From Thalassospira profundimaris (GTDB taxonomy: Bacteria > Pseudomonadota > Alphaproteobacteria > Rhodospirillales > Thalassospiraceae): DNA of 64,000 bases. The notes beneath the pieces are model-generated. The model was not told the DNA's origin. It did not search any database and saw only the letters and a program-made list of their open reading frames with translations. Shown piece after piece: positions 27,423 through 36,966 of this stretch (positions are counted from its first letter, which is position 1; the number at the start of each line of letters is the position of its first letter). The position numbers were made by a program, and so were the translations under genes. The stretch is from the NCBI RefSeq assembly GCF_003326795.1, contig NZ_JPWI01000001.1, positions 558,001 to 622,000 of the forward strand, given 5' to 3'.

Positions 27423-29015
27423 ATGAAAGCGAACCCAATGACTGCTCGTATTGCGCGCGCGCTTATTTCCGTTTCCGACAAGACCGGTCTGGTCGAATTT
27501 GCCAAATCCCTTCATGAACAGGGCGTTGAAATCCTGTCGACTGGCGGCTCCGCCAAGGCGATTGAAGCTGCTGGTATTCCGGTCAAGGAAGTTGCCGATC
27601 ACACCGGTTTTCCCGAAATCATGGACGGTCGTGTCAAGACTCTTCATCCGAAGATTCACGGCGGCCTTCTGGGCCGCCGTTCTCTTTCCAGCCACATGCA
27701 GGCGATGAAAGATAACGACATTTCCCCGATCGATCTGGTTTGCGTGAACCTTTATCCGTTCGAAGAAACCGTTGCCAAGGGTGCCGATTTTGACACCTGC
27801 ATCGAAAATATCGATATCGGCGGACCGAGCATGATCCGCTCGGCGGCCAAAAACCATGAATCGGTCACGGTTGTTGTTGACCCGTCTGATTACGCCCGCG
27901 TTGTTGCGGAAATGTCAGAAAATAACGGTGCAACCACCGCAGAAACCCGCCGTGTTCTGGCTGCCAAGGCCTTTGCCCGGACTGGTGCCTATGACTCGGC
28001 CATTTCAACCTGGTTTGCCGGTCAGCTTGGTGAAACCTTCCCGCAGCGTCTTAATGTTTCAGCCGAACTGAAACAGACCCTGCGTTATGGTGAAAACCCC
28101 CATCAGCAGGCCGCGTTCTATACCAACGGTAAAAACCGTCCGGGTGTGGCAACCGCGACCCAGCTTCAGGGCAAGGAACTGTCGTTCAACAACCTGAACG
28201 ACACCGATGCCGCGTTTGAACTGGTTTCCGAGTTTGACGAAAAACCGGCGGTGGCGATCATCAAGCACGCCAACCCGTGCGGCGTTGCCGAGGGTGCGAC
28301 CCTGATCGAAGCCTATAACAAGGCGCTGTCTTGTGATCCGGTTTCAGCATTTGGTGGCATCATCGCGGTTAACCGTACCCTGGACAAAGAAACTGCCGAA
28401 GAAATCGCCAAGCTGTTTGCTGAAGTCGTGATTTGCCCGGACGCAGATGATGCGGCCAAGGAAGTTCTGGCCGCCAAGAAAAACCTGCGTTTGCTGGTGA
28501 CCGGTGGCATGGCCGATCCGGAAGGCGAAGACATGACCCTGCGTTCGCTGGCGGGCGGCTACCTGCTTCAGAACCGCGATGCCGGTCGTGTTAAACGTGA
28601 CGAGCTGAAAGTTGTCACCAAGCGCAAGCCGACTGAGGCGGAGCTTGATGATCTTCTGTTTGCCTTCCGCGTTGGCAAGCACGTCAAATCAAACGCCATC
28701 GTCTATGTCAAAGACGGCAAGACGGTTGGTGTTGGTGCCGGTCAGATGAGCCGCGTTGACAGCTCGCGCATTGCCGCCTGGAAAGCAGAAGAAGCTGGCA
28801 AGAATGCCGGTGAAGCTGAACTGCGGACCAAGGGTTCGGTCGTATCGTCCGATGCGTTCTTCCCGTTTGCCGATGGTCTTCTGGCTGCGGTCAAGGCCGG
28901 TGCAACGGCAGTGATCCAGCCGGGTGGTTCCATGCGGGATGAAGAAGTCATTGCCGCAGCGGATGAACATGACATTGCCATGGTCTTTACCGGCATGCGT
29001 CACTTCCGCCACTAG
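27423..29015 (+). CDS. purH: Bifunctional AICAR transformylase/IMP cyclohydrolase
   Basis: A 530-residue enzyme for the last two steps of IMP synthesis. The N-terminal MGS-like IMP cyclohydrolase domain ([53 protein letters not shown]) is followed by the AICAR transformylase domain with [25 protein letters not shown] (catalytic Lys-His pair), and the C-terminal [13 protein letters not shown] and FTGMRHFRH. Length is normal. The start may be ATG 27423 or, five codons on, ATG 27438 (MTARIARA); neither has a strong SD. It is monocistronic, between a leader hairpin and a bidirectional terminator. Confidence 0.95.
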   Translation: MKANPMTARIARALISVSDKTGLVEFAKSLHEQGVEILSTGGSAKAIEAAGIPVKEVADHTGFPEIMDGRVKTLHPKIHGGLLGRRSLSSHMQAMKDNDISPIDLVCVNLYPFEETVAKGADFDTCIENIDIGGPSMIRSAAKNHESVTVVVDPSDYARVVAEMSENNGATTAETRRVLAAKAFARTGAYDSAISTWFAGQLGETFPQRLNVSAELKQTLRYGENPHQQAAFYTNGKNRPGVATATQLQGKELSFNNLNDTDAAFELVSEFDEKPAVAIIKHANPCGVAEGATLIEAYNKALSCDPVSAFGGIIAVNRTLDKETAEEIAKLFAEVVICPDADDAAKEVLAAKKNLRLLVTGGMADPEGEDMTLRSLAGGYLLQNRDAGRVKRDELKVVTKRKPTEAELDDLLFAFRVGKHVKSNAIVYVKDGKTVGVGAGQMSRVDSSRIAAWKAEEAGKNAGEAELRTKGSVVSSDAFFPFADGLLAAVKAGATAVIQPGGSMRDEEVIAAADEHDIAMVFTGMRHFRH

Positions 29016-29036
29016 GCGCGCTTGAGACCAAACTGA

Positions 29037-29064
29037 AAAACCCCGGGGATTTCCCCGGGGTTTT
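29037..29064. terminator. Bidirectional terminator between purH and hemY
   Basis: AAAACCCCGGGG (29037-29048) and CCCCGGGGTTTT (29053-29064) form a perfect 12-bp stem with T-runs on both sides, serving convergent purH and hemY. Confidence 0.9.
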
Positions 29065-29086
29065 GTTTTAGGTCGGTTTGCGATGA

Positions 29087-30526
29087 TTATAGCGCGGGTT
29101 GACTGCCCTTTGATGGCTGCCCGGTTGTCGCGGCGTCATCATCGTTACTATGATCAATAAGGGTACCATCCTGCTCAATCGCAACAGGTTCTTTGGAATT
29201 TGTTGCGTCAGTTGCAGGCTTGGCTGCCGGGTCCTGATGGACGCGCAGTGGTGCACGCCAATCGACACTGCCAAATGAATGACAGGACGGGCAGGACACC
29301 ACCCAGCGATCTGTTTCCGCACCACAGGCTCCGCACCGCCAATCGGGATCGGGGTTGGCGTGGCTTGCCTTGATCAGAAGGTCACGGGCCTTCGCACCAT
29401 CCTGATTTTCGCGCAATTCCAGATCGGCCAGAAGACGGTAATGGCGGGCTTCGGCCTTGCTTGCCATGGCCTTTTCAAGATTGCTGCGGGCAATTCCCCA
29501 AAGGTCGGCTTCAAGGGCAGCTTCGGCCAGAACGATCTGGCTTTCGACATGGTCGGGATTGGTCGCAACCAGCTTTTCGACCGATTTCACCTGTGCCAGC
29601 GGATTGCCGGTCAGGGTTTCACGGTAAATCGCGCCAAGTGCGGCCGACGGGGCAACCCGCCAGCTTTGCGTGACGACTTCGCGGGCCTTGGCATCCTGTT
29701 TGATATCGCGATAAAGACCGGCCAGCAACACGGCAGCCCCGGTAAAATCCGCCGAAGCATTCAGTGCCTTGCGCAGAAGTTTGATGGCCTCGGCATTTTC
29801 ACTGGCCGCAATTGCGTCTTCGGCCTTGGCCGTGATCAATAGCGCACGGCGGCGGGTGAGTTCCTGTTCACCGAAAACAGATGCCTTTTGTGCATCAACC
29901 AGAAGGCTAAGCGCTCGATCCCACCGACGCGATGTCAGCAGCAGATCAAACAGCGTGACTATCACAGCCGGGTTGCGCGGGCGCAAACGATGGGCGCGTT
30001 CGGCATAATCAAGGGCGGCTTCGCGATCATCGGCCTTAAGGGCCAGTTGCAACAGACCGCGCAGGCCAAAGAATGCCGAGTCCGGTTTTTCAAGCATCGC
30101 TTCGAACTGGCGTTTGGCGGCATCGTTATTGCCATCAAGCTCGGCGGCCTGTGCGGTCAACAGGCGCGTCAGCGTATCGTCTTCAAGGTAACGATCAACC
30201 GCACGGGTATGTTTAAGCGCCTGACGCACATCACCCGATGCCAGTTCAAGCAGGCCCATGGTCAATGCCTGCTGGCCTTTTTTGCGGCGGCGACTGCCCA
30301 GAAGACGCCCGATCCAGCCCGGCGAATTGGCAATCATCGTCCAGCCGCGCCATGCCAGAACCAGCACAACAGTCAGGGCAAGAAGGCCGAGTGCAACCAT
30401 GCCGATTGACCCGTCAAAGCGATAACCCAGCCAGACAATCGTCATATTGCCGGGATTATCAGCAAACCAGACGGTGCAGAAAACCAGCGCAGCGGTGATG
30501 AGGATAAAGGTCAGAAGACGGATCAT
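29087..30526 (-). CDS. hemY: HemY-family TPR membrane protein
   Basis: A 479-residue protein with two N-terminal membrane helices (about 4-22 and 40-62) and the HemY N-terminal signature FADNPGNMTIVWLGYRFDGS between them. A long TPR-like helical region (about 85-385) follows. Near residue 395-412 is CGACGAETDRWVVSCPSC, a rubredoxin-like zinc ribbon of two CxxC pairs, as seen in LapB. The C-terminal 50 residues are disordered and acidic. It is named for the hem operon but is not the protoporphyrinogen oxidase of the same symbol in Bacillus. Its start overlaps the mic60 stop by ATGA. Confidence 0.88.
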   Translation of the reverse strand: MIRLLTFILITAALVFCTVWFADNPGNMTIVWLGYRFDGSIGMVALGLLALTVVLVLAWRGWTMIANSPGWIGRLLGSRRRKKGQQALTMGLLELASGDVRQALKHTRAVDRYLEDDTLTRLLTAQAAELDGNNDAAKRQFEAMLEKPDSAFFGLRGLLQLALKADDREAALDYAERAHRLRPRNPAVIVTLFDLLLTSRRWDRALSLLVDAQKASVFGEQELTRRRALLITAKAEDAIAASENAEAIKLLRKALNASADFTGAAVLLAGLYRDIKQDAKAREVVTQSWRVAPSAALGAIYRETLTGNPLAQVKSVEKLVATNPDHVESQIVLAEAALEADLWGIARSNLEKAMASKAEARHYRLLADLELRENQDGAKARDLLIKASHANPDPDWRCGACGAETDRWVVSCPSCHSFGSVDWRAPLRVHQDPAAKPATDATNSKEPVAIEQDGTLIDHSNDDDAATTGQPSKGSQPAL

Positions 30527-31968
30527 TGGCTGCCCTCCGCCCCGGTCAGAAGGCCGATGGCGTGGGCGCTTAAGGTCGCGATGGCCGCGTTCAGGGTTTG
30601 ACGATGTTCCGCCGCACTCAGCCAGTCGCTGACAGCGGCCTGGGCATGTTCGCCCTCAACACCCTGAAGGGCTGCGACTGCGCCATCAAGGTCATCCTGT
30701 GCCAGGGCGTTTTCTGCCAGAACAAGACGGCCTTCAAGGGATTCTTCCCCGGCGGCGTCAACGCGACGGATCGGGACCAGTTTCTTGATATTGGCCCATG
30801 TCGCATCCAGAACACTGCCCGAATGATCATCAGTTGCGGCTGCAACCGCATCCTGTGCCATGACCGGGAAGGACTGACGCAGTTTTTCGATGGTCGGTGC
30901 GCCCTGTTCGGCTAGCGGTTTCAGGGTTTCGATCTGTTCGAGAATGAGCGCGTCATCCCCGGCACTGCGTTCAAGCTGATTAAGGGCAATCATGAATGGT
31001 CCACCGCGCTGAAGCGCATCACGCAGGATGGTCACAGCCATGGCAATTGCCTGTCCGCGGCTTTCAACACGCAGGCCTGTGGTTGCACGGACTTCTTCTT
31101 CCATGGTCGAAAGGCGGGCCGAGAGTTCGCGCATTTCATTGGCGACACCGGCAAGTTCGCTTTCAACGCGGGCCAGTTCTTCAATCGGTGCCGTACGGGT
31201 TTCGATTTCGGCCATGCGGCGGGCGACCGTATTGTTCAGCGTATCGCCACGTTCGCTGTTAAGGCGTTCGCGCAGGGCATTGATCGTGCCTTCAAGGCGC
31301 GACAGACGTTCGGTCAGGTCCGGGTCAAGGACAACGGCACCATCGGGGAGTGTTGTACTGTCCGCGATTTGGGAATCCGTTTCCGTAACGTCGGGAAGCG
31401 TATCGCCCGTCGTGACTTCGCCGTCGCCCTTTTCTGCCATGGTGGCATCTTCACTTGGTGCCGGAATGGCGTTTGAAGTGTCCTGATTGCTTTCGGGTAC
31501 CGGTGCGTTGGTGACGGTGACGTCATTGTTTGACGGATTATCTGTATCAAAGCCGTCCGGGGCAATTTCAGCAAGAATTTCATCAGGCACATATTGCGCC
31601 AGATGCGGCTGGGCATCGCGCCACCAGATTGCGCGTGTAAGCCAGCCTGCTGCCAAAGCCCCGACAATGATCAGAACGAACAGAACCAGCGCCTTGCCGC
31701 CAGCACCCTTGCGTTTCACAGGTGCTACCGGTTCCGCTGCGGATTTTGCGCCATCCTGTTTTGGATCAGAGGCCGGTTTTTTATCCGTATCGGGCTTTTT
31801 TGCACCGGCATCAGTCGACATGCCGGGCTTTGCTGCGGGGGCTGCATCCGCCTTTTTGGGGTCCGGGCTGGCATTTCCCTTGCTATCAACGGAAATGGTT
31901 TCGGACGGCTTTTCCGTTTCGGTCGATTTGGTGGAAGCGTTGGTTTTTGGCGTTTCTGGTGTTTTCAC
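30523..31968 (-). CDS. Mic60/mitofilin homologue (COG4223)
   Basis: A 481-residue inner-membrane protein. It has a long Lys/Pro/Ala-rich cytoplasmic tail (1-90), one membrane helix (93-113; ALVLFVLIIVGALAAGWL), an acidic linker, a coiled coil (about 215-290; LEGTINALRERLNSE...), and a C-terminal mitofilin-type helical domain (about 300-470) with VRRVDAAGEESLEGRL-like content. Alphaproteobacterial Mic60, proposed ancestor of the mitochondrial cristae organiser, is known to sit in the hem cluster between hemD and hemY, exactly as here. It probably shapes or tethers membranes at the envelope. Confidence 0.85.
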   Translation of the reverse strand: MKTPETPKTNASTKSTETEKPSETISVDSKGNASPDPKKADAAPAAKPGMSTDAGAKKPDTDKKPASDPKQDGAKSAAEPVAPVKRKGAGGKALVLFVLIIVGALAAGWLTRAIWWRDAQPHLAQYVPDEILAEIAPDGFDTDNPSNNDVTVTNAPVPESNQDTSNAIPAPSEDATMAEKGDGEVTTGDTLPDVTETDSQIADSTTLPDGAVVLDPDLTERLSRLEGTINALRERLNSERGDTLNNTVARRMAEIETRTAPIEELARVESELAGVANEMRELSARLSTMEEEVRATTGLRVESRGQAIAMAVTILRDALQRGGPFMIALNQLERSAGDDALILEQIETLKPLAEQGAPTIEKLRQSFPVMAQDAVAAATDDHSGSVLDATWANIKKLVPIRRVDAAGEESLEGRLVLAENALAQDDLDGAVAALQGVEGEHAQAAVSDWLSAAEHRQTLNAAIATLSAHAIGLLTGAEGSQ

Positions 31969-32008
31969 GATCGGACCATTGCAGTTTGCGGTTATTCCCA
32001 GAACGGCG

Positions 32009-32758
32009 TCAGGTACGGCAAGCCGTTACGACGGACCCTAATAAGGAAAGAAGGTATTCTTGTGTCGGTTGTGATGCAACGTACGTTCTATGCCATGTAA
32101 GGTCTGAGATCTTCGATTGCACCGCCGGACTGAGGCAAATTGCACTCACGCCTGACAAATCATCTTCAAGCTTATAGCTGTGCACAAGCTTAACAAAGGT
32201 TTCCGCAGTGCGGGGAGAGAAAAATAAAATGACGTCAATATGATGATGGCGAAGTGCAGTCAGCACATCAGGCGAAAGTTCGTCACTGGCGATTGCTTCA
32301 TAGACGGTCTGCCGGTCGATCTGAAATCCGTCATTGCGCAACATCTCGCCCAGATCACCGGCAGTCTTGCGAGCGGCTGGATGAAAAAGCGGCCCGGATG
32401 ACGGATCAATTTTTTGGCGAATGAGTGCAGCCAGATCGTGAATGTCACCATTGGCGGATTGAACCGTGGCAAAGCCAAGTTCCCGACACATGCGCGCGGT
32501 TGCATCCCCGACGCAAAGCGCAGGCAGGCTGCGATCATTGGTCAGCCGGTCAAAGGCACGAACGCCATTCGCGGAGGTGAATATCAGTGCCTGATAGGGG
32601 CTGATATCAAACGGCGTGTCGGTTGCCGGAAAAGAGATGGCAAGCATCGGTGCCGATAAATGACGAAAGCCGCGTGTTTCAAGCGCGGCCAGAAGGTCGG
32701 CAGAATCGGTTTCGGGCCGGGTATTTAACACCAAGGGTCCCATCTGCTTTCCCGTCAT
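32009..32758 (-). CDS. hemD: Uroporphyrinogen-III synthase
   Basis: A 249-residue enzyme closing hydroxymethylbilane into uroporphyrinogen III. The two-domain fold is recognisable from PLVLNTRPETDSADLLAALE at the start, YQALIFTSANGVRAFDR, LCVGDATARMCRELGF and VILFFSPRTAETFVKL. HemD is poorly conserved, so the call rests on these motifs and on its place 8 bases after hemC. The true start may be ATG 32743 (MGPLVL) rather than 32758. It precedes mic60 by 40 bases in one operon. Confidence 0.88.
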   Translation of the reverse strand: MTGKQMGPLVLNTRPETDSADLLAALETRGFRHLSAPMLAISFPATDTPFDISPYQALIFTSANGVRAFDRLTNDRSLPALCVGDATARMCRELGFATVQSANGDIHDLAALIRQKIDPSSGPLFHPAARKTAGDLGEMLRNDGFQIDRQTVYEAIASDELSPDVLTALRHHHIDVILFFSPRTAETFVKLVHSYKLEDDLSGVSAICLSPAVQSKISDLTWHRTYVASQPTQEYLLSLLGSVVTACRT

Positions 32759-32766
32759 TGCCGGGG

Positions 32767-33711
32767 TCAGGCCGAAATAAAGTCTGGCCCACCACGCTGT
32801 TTCAGTTCTTCACCGGCATCAGTTCCGGCCGCGGCGGCACTGTCCATATCCGGCTTGGCGATCAGGCGTTCGGTATCAAGTCGTTCGCTACCATCGGGAC
32901 GGACAATTGCAACACGCAAACGCAGGCTGCCATCATCATTAAACTCTGCCAGTGCTGCAATAGGGGTGCGGCACGAACCATCAAGGGCCTTAAGGGCTGC
33001 ACGTTCGGCAGCAACGCGGATGGCAGATTTTTCGCAATGTAATGCGTCAAGCCATTCTCTGGTTTGCGTATCGGTTTGGCGAATGGTGATGCCGATGGCG
33101 CCCTGTGCGACGGCGGGCAGCATATCGTCTTCGGCAATTGGTGCGGTGGCAATTTCGGGCTGTCCCAACCGGTTCAGGCCAGCCATTGCAAGCAGGGTGG
33201 CATCAACCTGTTCCTCGCCCAGTTTGCGCAAACGGGTCTGAACATTGCCACGGAATGTCACGACTTTCAGATCGGGATATTTATTGAGGATCATCGCCTG
33301 ACGGCGCAGCGACGCCGATCCGATAACAGATCCGGCCGGCATTTCAGCAAAGCTTTTATATTTCAGCGAAATAAACGCATCGCGGACATCTTCACGTGGC
33401 AGAATGGTTGGCAGGATCATGCCATCAGGAAGAACTGTCGGAACGTCCTTCATGCTGTGCACGGCCAGATCAATTTCGCCGCCCATCAGGGCGTCATCGA
33501 TTTCCTTGGTGAACAGGCCCTTGCCACCGATTTCAGACAAGGCCCGGTCAAGTATCTTGTCGCCAGTCGTGGTGATCACGGTAATGGCAATGGCCCCCTC
33601 GGCGGAAAGTTCCGGATGGGCCTTTGCGAGTTTGTCACGTACCTCGTGTGCCTGGGCGAGTGCCAAGGGAGAACCACGGGTACCGATGCAAAGTTTAGCT
33701 GTATCTGTCAT
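32767..33711 (-). CDS. hemC: Hydroxymethylbilane synthase
   Basis: A 314-residue porphobilinogen deaminase that polymerises four porphobilinogens. Signatures are CIGTRGSPLALAQAHEVRD, GDKILDRALSEIGGKGLFTK, DLAVHSMKDVPT, IGSASLRRQAM and, near the C-terminus, ALDGSCRTPIAA, whose Cys holds the dipyrromethane cofactor. Start taken at ATG 33711 (MTDTAKLCIGTR), which gives normal family length; the frame opens 54 bases upstream. It is the first gene of hemC-hemD-mic60-hemY and divergent from tsaD. Confidence 0.95.
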   Translation of the reverse strand: MTDTAKLCIGTRGSPLALAQAHEVRDKLAKAHPELSAEGAIAITVITTTGDKILDRALSEIGGKGLFTKEIDDALMGGEIDLAVHSMKDVPTVLPDGMILPTILPREDVRDAFISLKYKSFAEMPAGSVIGSASLRRQAMILNKYPDLKVVTFRGNVQTRLRKLGEEQVDATLLAMAGLNRLGQPEIATAPIAEDDMLPAVAQGAIGITIRQTDTQTREWLDALHCEKSAIRVAAERAALKALDGSCRTPIAALAEFNDDGSLRLRVAIVRPDGSERLDTERLIAKPDMDSAAAAGTDAGEELKQRGGPDFISA

Positions 33712-34031
33712 GGCTGAAGTCTTAGTCTTAAAATCGTTTAAAAACAAGGGTTGGCGGTGGTTCAAACCCCGAAAATCACATATGTGATACGGTTGATCCT
33801 AGTGCATTTCCCGGCGGTTTCATTGACTTATGTCCAGTGCGGGCAAAGGATGCCAAAGGATGATTGTCGGGAACAATTGGTCTGGTCATGCGTGAAGCGC
33901 GATAACTGCATATGGCACTTGCGCCCGTCGGGGGTGGAAAGAACACAAAGTTTCCGCTACATCATCGCCAGACATATTATGGATTCCGATTGCCGAACCT
34001 GTCGGCAGACCTGCATAAGCGGATCAAACAC
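33712..34031. other. Divergent hemC/tsaD intergenic region
   Basis: 320 bases carrying both promoters. CAAAGGATG occurs twice, at 33844-33852 and 33854-33862, with a 10-base period. No -35/-10 pair is compelling. An open frame extends tsaD upstream to 33912 but has no family similarity. Confidence 0.5.
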
Positions 34032-35090
34032 ATGATCGTACTTGGTATCGAAACAAGCTGTGATGAAACGGCCGCTGCTGTCGTCAATGACAAGCGCGAA
34101 ATTCTGGCAAACCGTGTTTTGTCCCAGCTTGACGATCATCGTCCCTATGGCGGGGTTGTGCCCGAAATTGCCGCACGCGCCCATCTTGAACATCTTGATC
34201 GTCTGGTTGCCGAGGCGATGGATGATGCCGGTGTCGAATTTGATGATCTTGATGCGGTGGCCTGTACCGGTGGTCCGGGCCTGATTGGCGGGGTGATGGT
34301 TGGCACCATGACCGCCAAGGCGATTGCCTTTGCCGCGCAGAAACCGTTCCTTGCGGTTAATCATCTTGAAGGTCATGCGCTTACGGTTCGTCTGACCGAT
34401 GATGTGGCTTTCCCGTATCTGCTGCTTCTGGTTTCAGGAGGGCATTGTCAGGTTCTGATTGTCGAGGGTGTTGGCAAATACAAGCGTATCGGCACCACCA
34501 TTGATGACGCGGTTGGCGAGGCATTTGATAAAACCGCCAAGATGATGGGATTGGGTTATCCCGGTGGACCGGCACTGGAAAAGATTGCTGCGAAAGGTGA
34601 TCCGAACCGGTTTGGCTTGCCGCGTCCGTTACGTGGTCGTCGGGGATGTGATTTCTCGTTCTCGGGCCTGAAAACGGCAGTCCGGACCTATCTTGACGGT
34701 TTCCCGGTCGAACAACAGACCGAAGAAGTCAAAGCCGATCTTGCCGCATCCTTCCAGCGCGCAGTCGGCGATACCCTTATTGATCGGGCGCGCAATGCGG
34801 TGTTTGAATTCATGCGCGACTATCCGGCAGGCAAGACCATGGTTCTTGCGGGCGGGGTTGCTGCGAACAAATATCTGCGCACACGCCTGACCGAACTCAC
34901 AGATCAGGCAGGGATGACGCTTGTTGCCCCACCGCTTGATCTTTGTACCGATAATGCCGCGATGATTGCCTGGGCCGGGTTGGAACGGTTCCGTCTGGGC
35001 GAGCGCGACGATCTTGATTTCAAACCACGTCCGCGCTGGCCGCTCGACCCCGAGGCACCCAAGCGTCCCGGTGCGGGGGTCAAGGCATAG
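34032..35090 (+). CDS. tsaD: tRNA t6A37 threonylcarbamoyltransferase
   Basis: A 352-residue Kae1/TsaD protein that moves threonylcarbamoyl onto A37 of ANN-decoding tRNAs with TsaB and TsaE. Start at ATG 34032 gives the canonical [18 protein letters not shown]. Metal ligands H111 and H115 are in HLEGHAL, and [32 protein letters not shown] and [11 protein letters not shown]-like motifs ([14 protein letters not shown]) follow. Its partner tsaE lies 20 kb away in this window. It heads a same-strand run with gpsA, yciI, EVE and Rieske genes. Confidence 0.96.
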   Translation: MIVLGIETSCDETAAAVVNDKREILANRVLSQLDDHRPYGGVVPEIAARAHLEHLDRLVAEAMDDAGVEFDDLDAVACTGGPGLIGGVMVGTMTAKAIAFAAQKPFLAVNHLEGHALTVRLTDDVAFPYLLLLVSGGHCQVLIVEGVGKYKRIGTTIDDAVGEAFDKTAKMMGLGYPGGPALEKIAAKGDPNRFGLPRPLRGRRGCDFSFSGLKTAVRTYLDGFPVEQQTEEVKADLAASFQRAVGDTLIDRARNAVFEFMRDYPAGKTMVLAGGVAANKYLRTRLTELTDQAGMTLVAPPLDLCTDNAAMIAWAGLERFRLGERDDLDFKPRPRWPLDPEAPKRPGAGVKA

Positions 35091-35144
35091 GGACAATCGC
35101 GCAAGTCTGCGACCATCCAGAACGACTTCACTTTTGCCGGAACA

Positions 35145-36155
35145 ATGATCATGAAAAAGCGCATTACAGTTGTTGGTGGCGGTGCCTGGGGAACGGCCCT
35201 TGCCGTACAGGCAGTGCGGGCTGGCGAAGATGTCGAACTGATTTTGCGTAATCCTGATCTTGCCGACCGGATCAACAAAAACGGCGAGAATGATCTTTAT
35301 TTGCCCGGTGTCCAGTTGCCCGGTGCACTGCGTGCAACCACAAACTATGACGGCATTCGGGACTCCGATGCGGTACTTCTGGTAACCCCGGCGCAGCATT
35401 TGCGCGAAACCCTGACACGCTTTGCCGCCCATTGGCCAGACGAACTTCCGGCGGTGATTTGCTGCAAGGGAATTGAAAAGGAAACCGGTGCGCTGATGGC
35501 GCAGGTGGTCAATGAGACGCTTGGCAATGTGCCGGTTGCTGTTTTGTCGGGCCCGACATTTGCCCAGGAAGTTGCAGTCGGGTTGCCAGCGGCCATTACA
35601 CTTGCCTGTGAGGATCGTGTTTTGGGCAAACGTCTGGTCGATCTGATTGGTACGCCGGAATTCCGTCCCTATTTCAGTACCGATGTGGCCGGTGTTGAAG
35701 TGGCAGGCGCGATCAAGAACGTTCTTGCGATTGCAAGTGGCGTTGTGGCGGGCCTGAAGCTTGGCGATAATGCGCGTGCGGCCCTGATTACCCGCGGGAT
35801 TGCCGAAATGTCACGTCTGGCTGTCGCCATGGGTGGTCGGGTTGAAACCATGATGGGGCTGGCAGGCCTTGGTGACCTGACCCTGACCTGTACGGGGACA
35901 CTTTCGCGCAATTACACTTTTGGTGTCGCACTTGGCGAAGGTCGTAAAGCGCAGGATATTCTCTCGGAACGCCGATCTGTGACCGAAGGTGTTCATACCG
36001 CAGCCTCGATTACTGCAGTGGCCGCCAAATATGGTGTGGAGATGCCGATTTGTGCGGCTGTTGATCAGGTGGCAAACCATGATGCTGATCTGCGCAGCAC
36101 GATTAATGCCCTCTTGCAGCGTCCGTTCCGTGACGAGCTTGAAAGTAACGGCTGA
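35145..36155 (+). CDS. gpsA: Glycerol-3-phosphate dehydrogenase [NAD(P)+]
   Basis: A 336-residue cytosolic enzyme reducing dihydroxyacetone phosphate to glycerol 3-phosphate for phospholipids. The N-terminal Rossmann motif is VVGGGAWGTALAVQA. CCKGIEKETG, LSGPTFAQEVAVGLPAA (signature), the catalytic Lys in GAIKNVLAIASGVVAGL, and GLGDLTLTCTG follow. Length is normal. ATG 35145 or the second ATG 35151 (MKKRITVVGGG) could be used. It is 54 bases after tsaD. Confidence 0.96.
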   Translation: MIMKKRITVVGGGAWGTALAVQAVRAGEDVELILRNPDLADRINKNGENDLYLPGVQLPGALRATTNYDGIRDSDAVLLVTPAQHLRETLTRFAAHWPDELPAVICCKGIEKETGALMAQVVNETLGNVPVAVLSGPTFAQEVAVGLPAAITLACEDRVLGKRLVDLIGTPEFRPYFSTDVAGVEVAGAIKNVLAIASGVVAGLKLGDNARAALITRGIAEMSRLAVAMGGRVETMMGLAGLGDLTLTCTGTLSRNYTFGVALGEGRKAQDILSERRSVTEGVHTAASITAVAAKYGVEMPICAAVDQVANHDADLRSTINALLQRPFRDELESNG

Positions 36156-36270
36156 TTTCTGTCAGCCCCTTGTTCATAAGCAGGTTATTGCCGATTGGTT
36201 CGGCTTGAGAATGTCGTGTTGTTCTGTCACTTTATGGTCATTGATCCCATAAAGAAGCAGGAAACAGTCC

Positions 36271-36549
36271 ATGCATTTCTATATCCGTTGTGTTGATAAG
36301 CCCGGTCATCTTGATGTTCGCAAAGCCAATCGCGAAGACCATCTGGCCTATATCAAAGGCGGTTTTGCCGAACGTATCGTGGCGGCCGGTCCGACCCTTG
36401 ATCCTGATATGGAAGGCATGAACGGTTCGGTCTTTATCATCGAGTTTGATAAAATCGAGGATGCTCGCGAATTTGCAGCCAATGATCCCTATGCCAAGGC
36501 GGGTCTGTTTGAATCCGTAGTCATTCGCCCGTTCAAGAAGGTGTTCTGA
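36271..36549 (+). CDS. YciI family protein
   Basis: A 92-residue dimeric alpha+beta barrel protein (ferredoxin-like fold). It shows the family pattern MHFYIRCVDKPGH at the start, a central HLAYIKGG with the conserved His, GPTLDPD, and a C-terminal FAANDPYAKAGLFESVVIRP. The conserved His/Asp pair suggests catalysis but no reaction is established for the family. It is followed after 3 bases by the EVE gene. Conserved position after gpsA is common in alphaproteobacteria. Confidence 0.88.
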   Translation: MHFYIRCVDKPGHLDVRKANREDHLAYIKGGFAERIVAAGPTLDPDMEGMNGSVFIIEFDKIEDAREFAANDPYAKAGLFESVVIRPFKKVF

Positions 36550-36552
36550 TCC

Positions 36553-36966
36553 ATGGCATACTGGCTGGTTAAAACCGAACCGGGAAGCTGGTCGTGGGAC
36601 GACCAGGTCAGGAAAGATGTCGAAGGCTGGGATGGAGTTCGCAATCATCAGGCTGCCAAGAACTTGCGCACCATGAAGATCGGAGACAAGGCGTTCTTTT
36701 ATCATTCGGTAAATGAAAAACGCATTGTCGGCATTGTTGAAGTGGTGCGCGAATTCTATCCCGATCCAAGCGATGCCACCGGCAAATTTGTTCAGGTCGA
36801 TTTCAAGACGGTCGAGCCGCTGAAGACGCCGGTCAGCCTTGCCGATATCAAGGCTGATCCGCGTTTTGCCGAATTGTCATTGCTTAAACAATCGCGTCTC
36901 TCTGTGATGCCGATTGATGATGCGTCATGGGCTGCGATTTGTGAAATGGGCGGGGTTGCACCGTGA
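36553..36966 (+). CDS. EVE-domain protein
   Basis: A 137-residue single EVE domain (PUA-like fold), similar to human THYN1. It starts MAYWLVKTEPGSWSWDDQV, and includes GVRNHQAAKNLRTMKIGDKA with FFYHS, and IVGIVEVVREFYPDPSDATG. EVE domains bind modified bases in DNA or RNA; the ligand here is unknown. It overlaps the Rieske gene by GTGA (36963-36966). Confidence 0.9.
   Translation: MAYWLVKTEPGSWSWDDQVRKDVEGWDGVRNHQAAKNLRTMKIGDKAFFYHSVNEKRIVGIVEVVREFYPDPSDATGKFVQVDFKTVEPLKTPVSLADIKADPRFAELSLLKQSRLSVMPIDDASWAAICEMGGVAP

Noticed and set aside
33750-33785. GGTTCAAACCCC resembling a tRNA T-loop
   Set aside because: No matching acceptor, D or anticodon arms are found around it; it is in the hemC upstream region.
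33912-34031. 40-residue N-terminal extension of TsaD
   Set aside because: TsaD proteins begin at the [10 protein letters not shown] strand; the extension has no similarity to family members.
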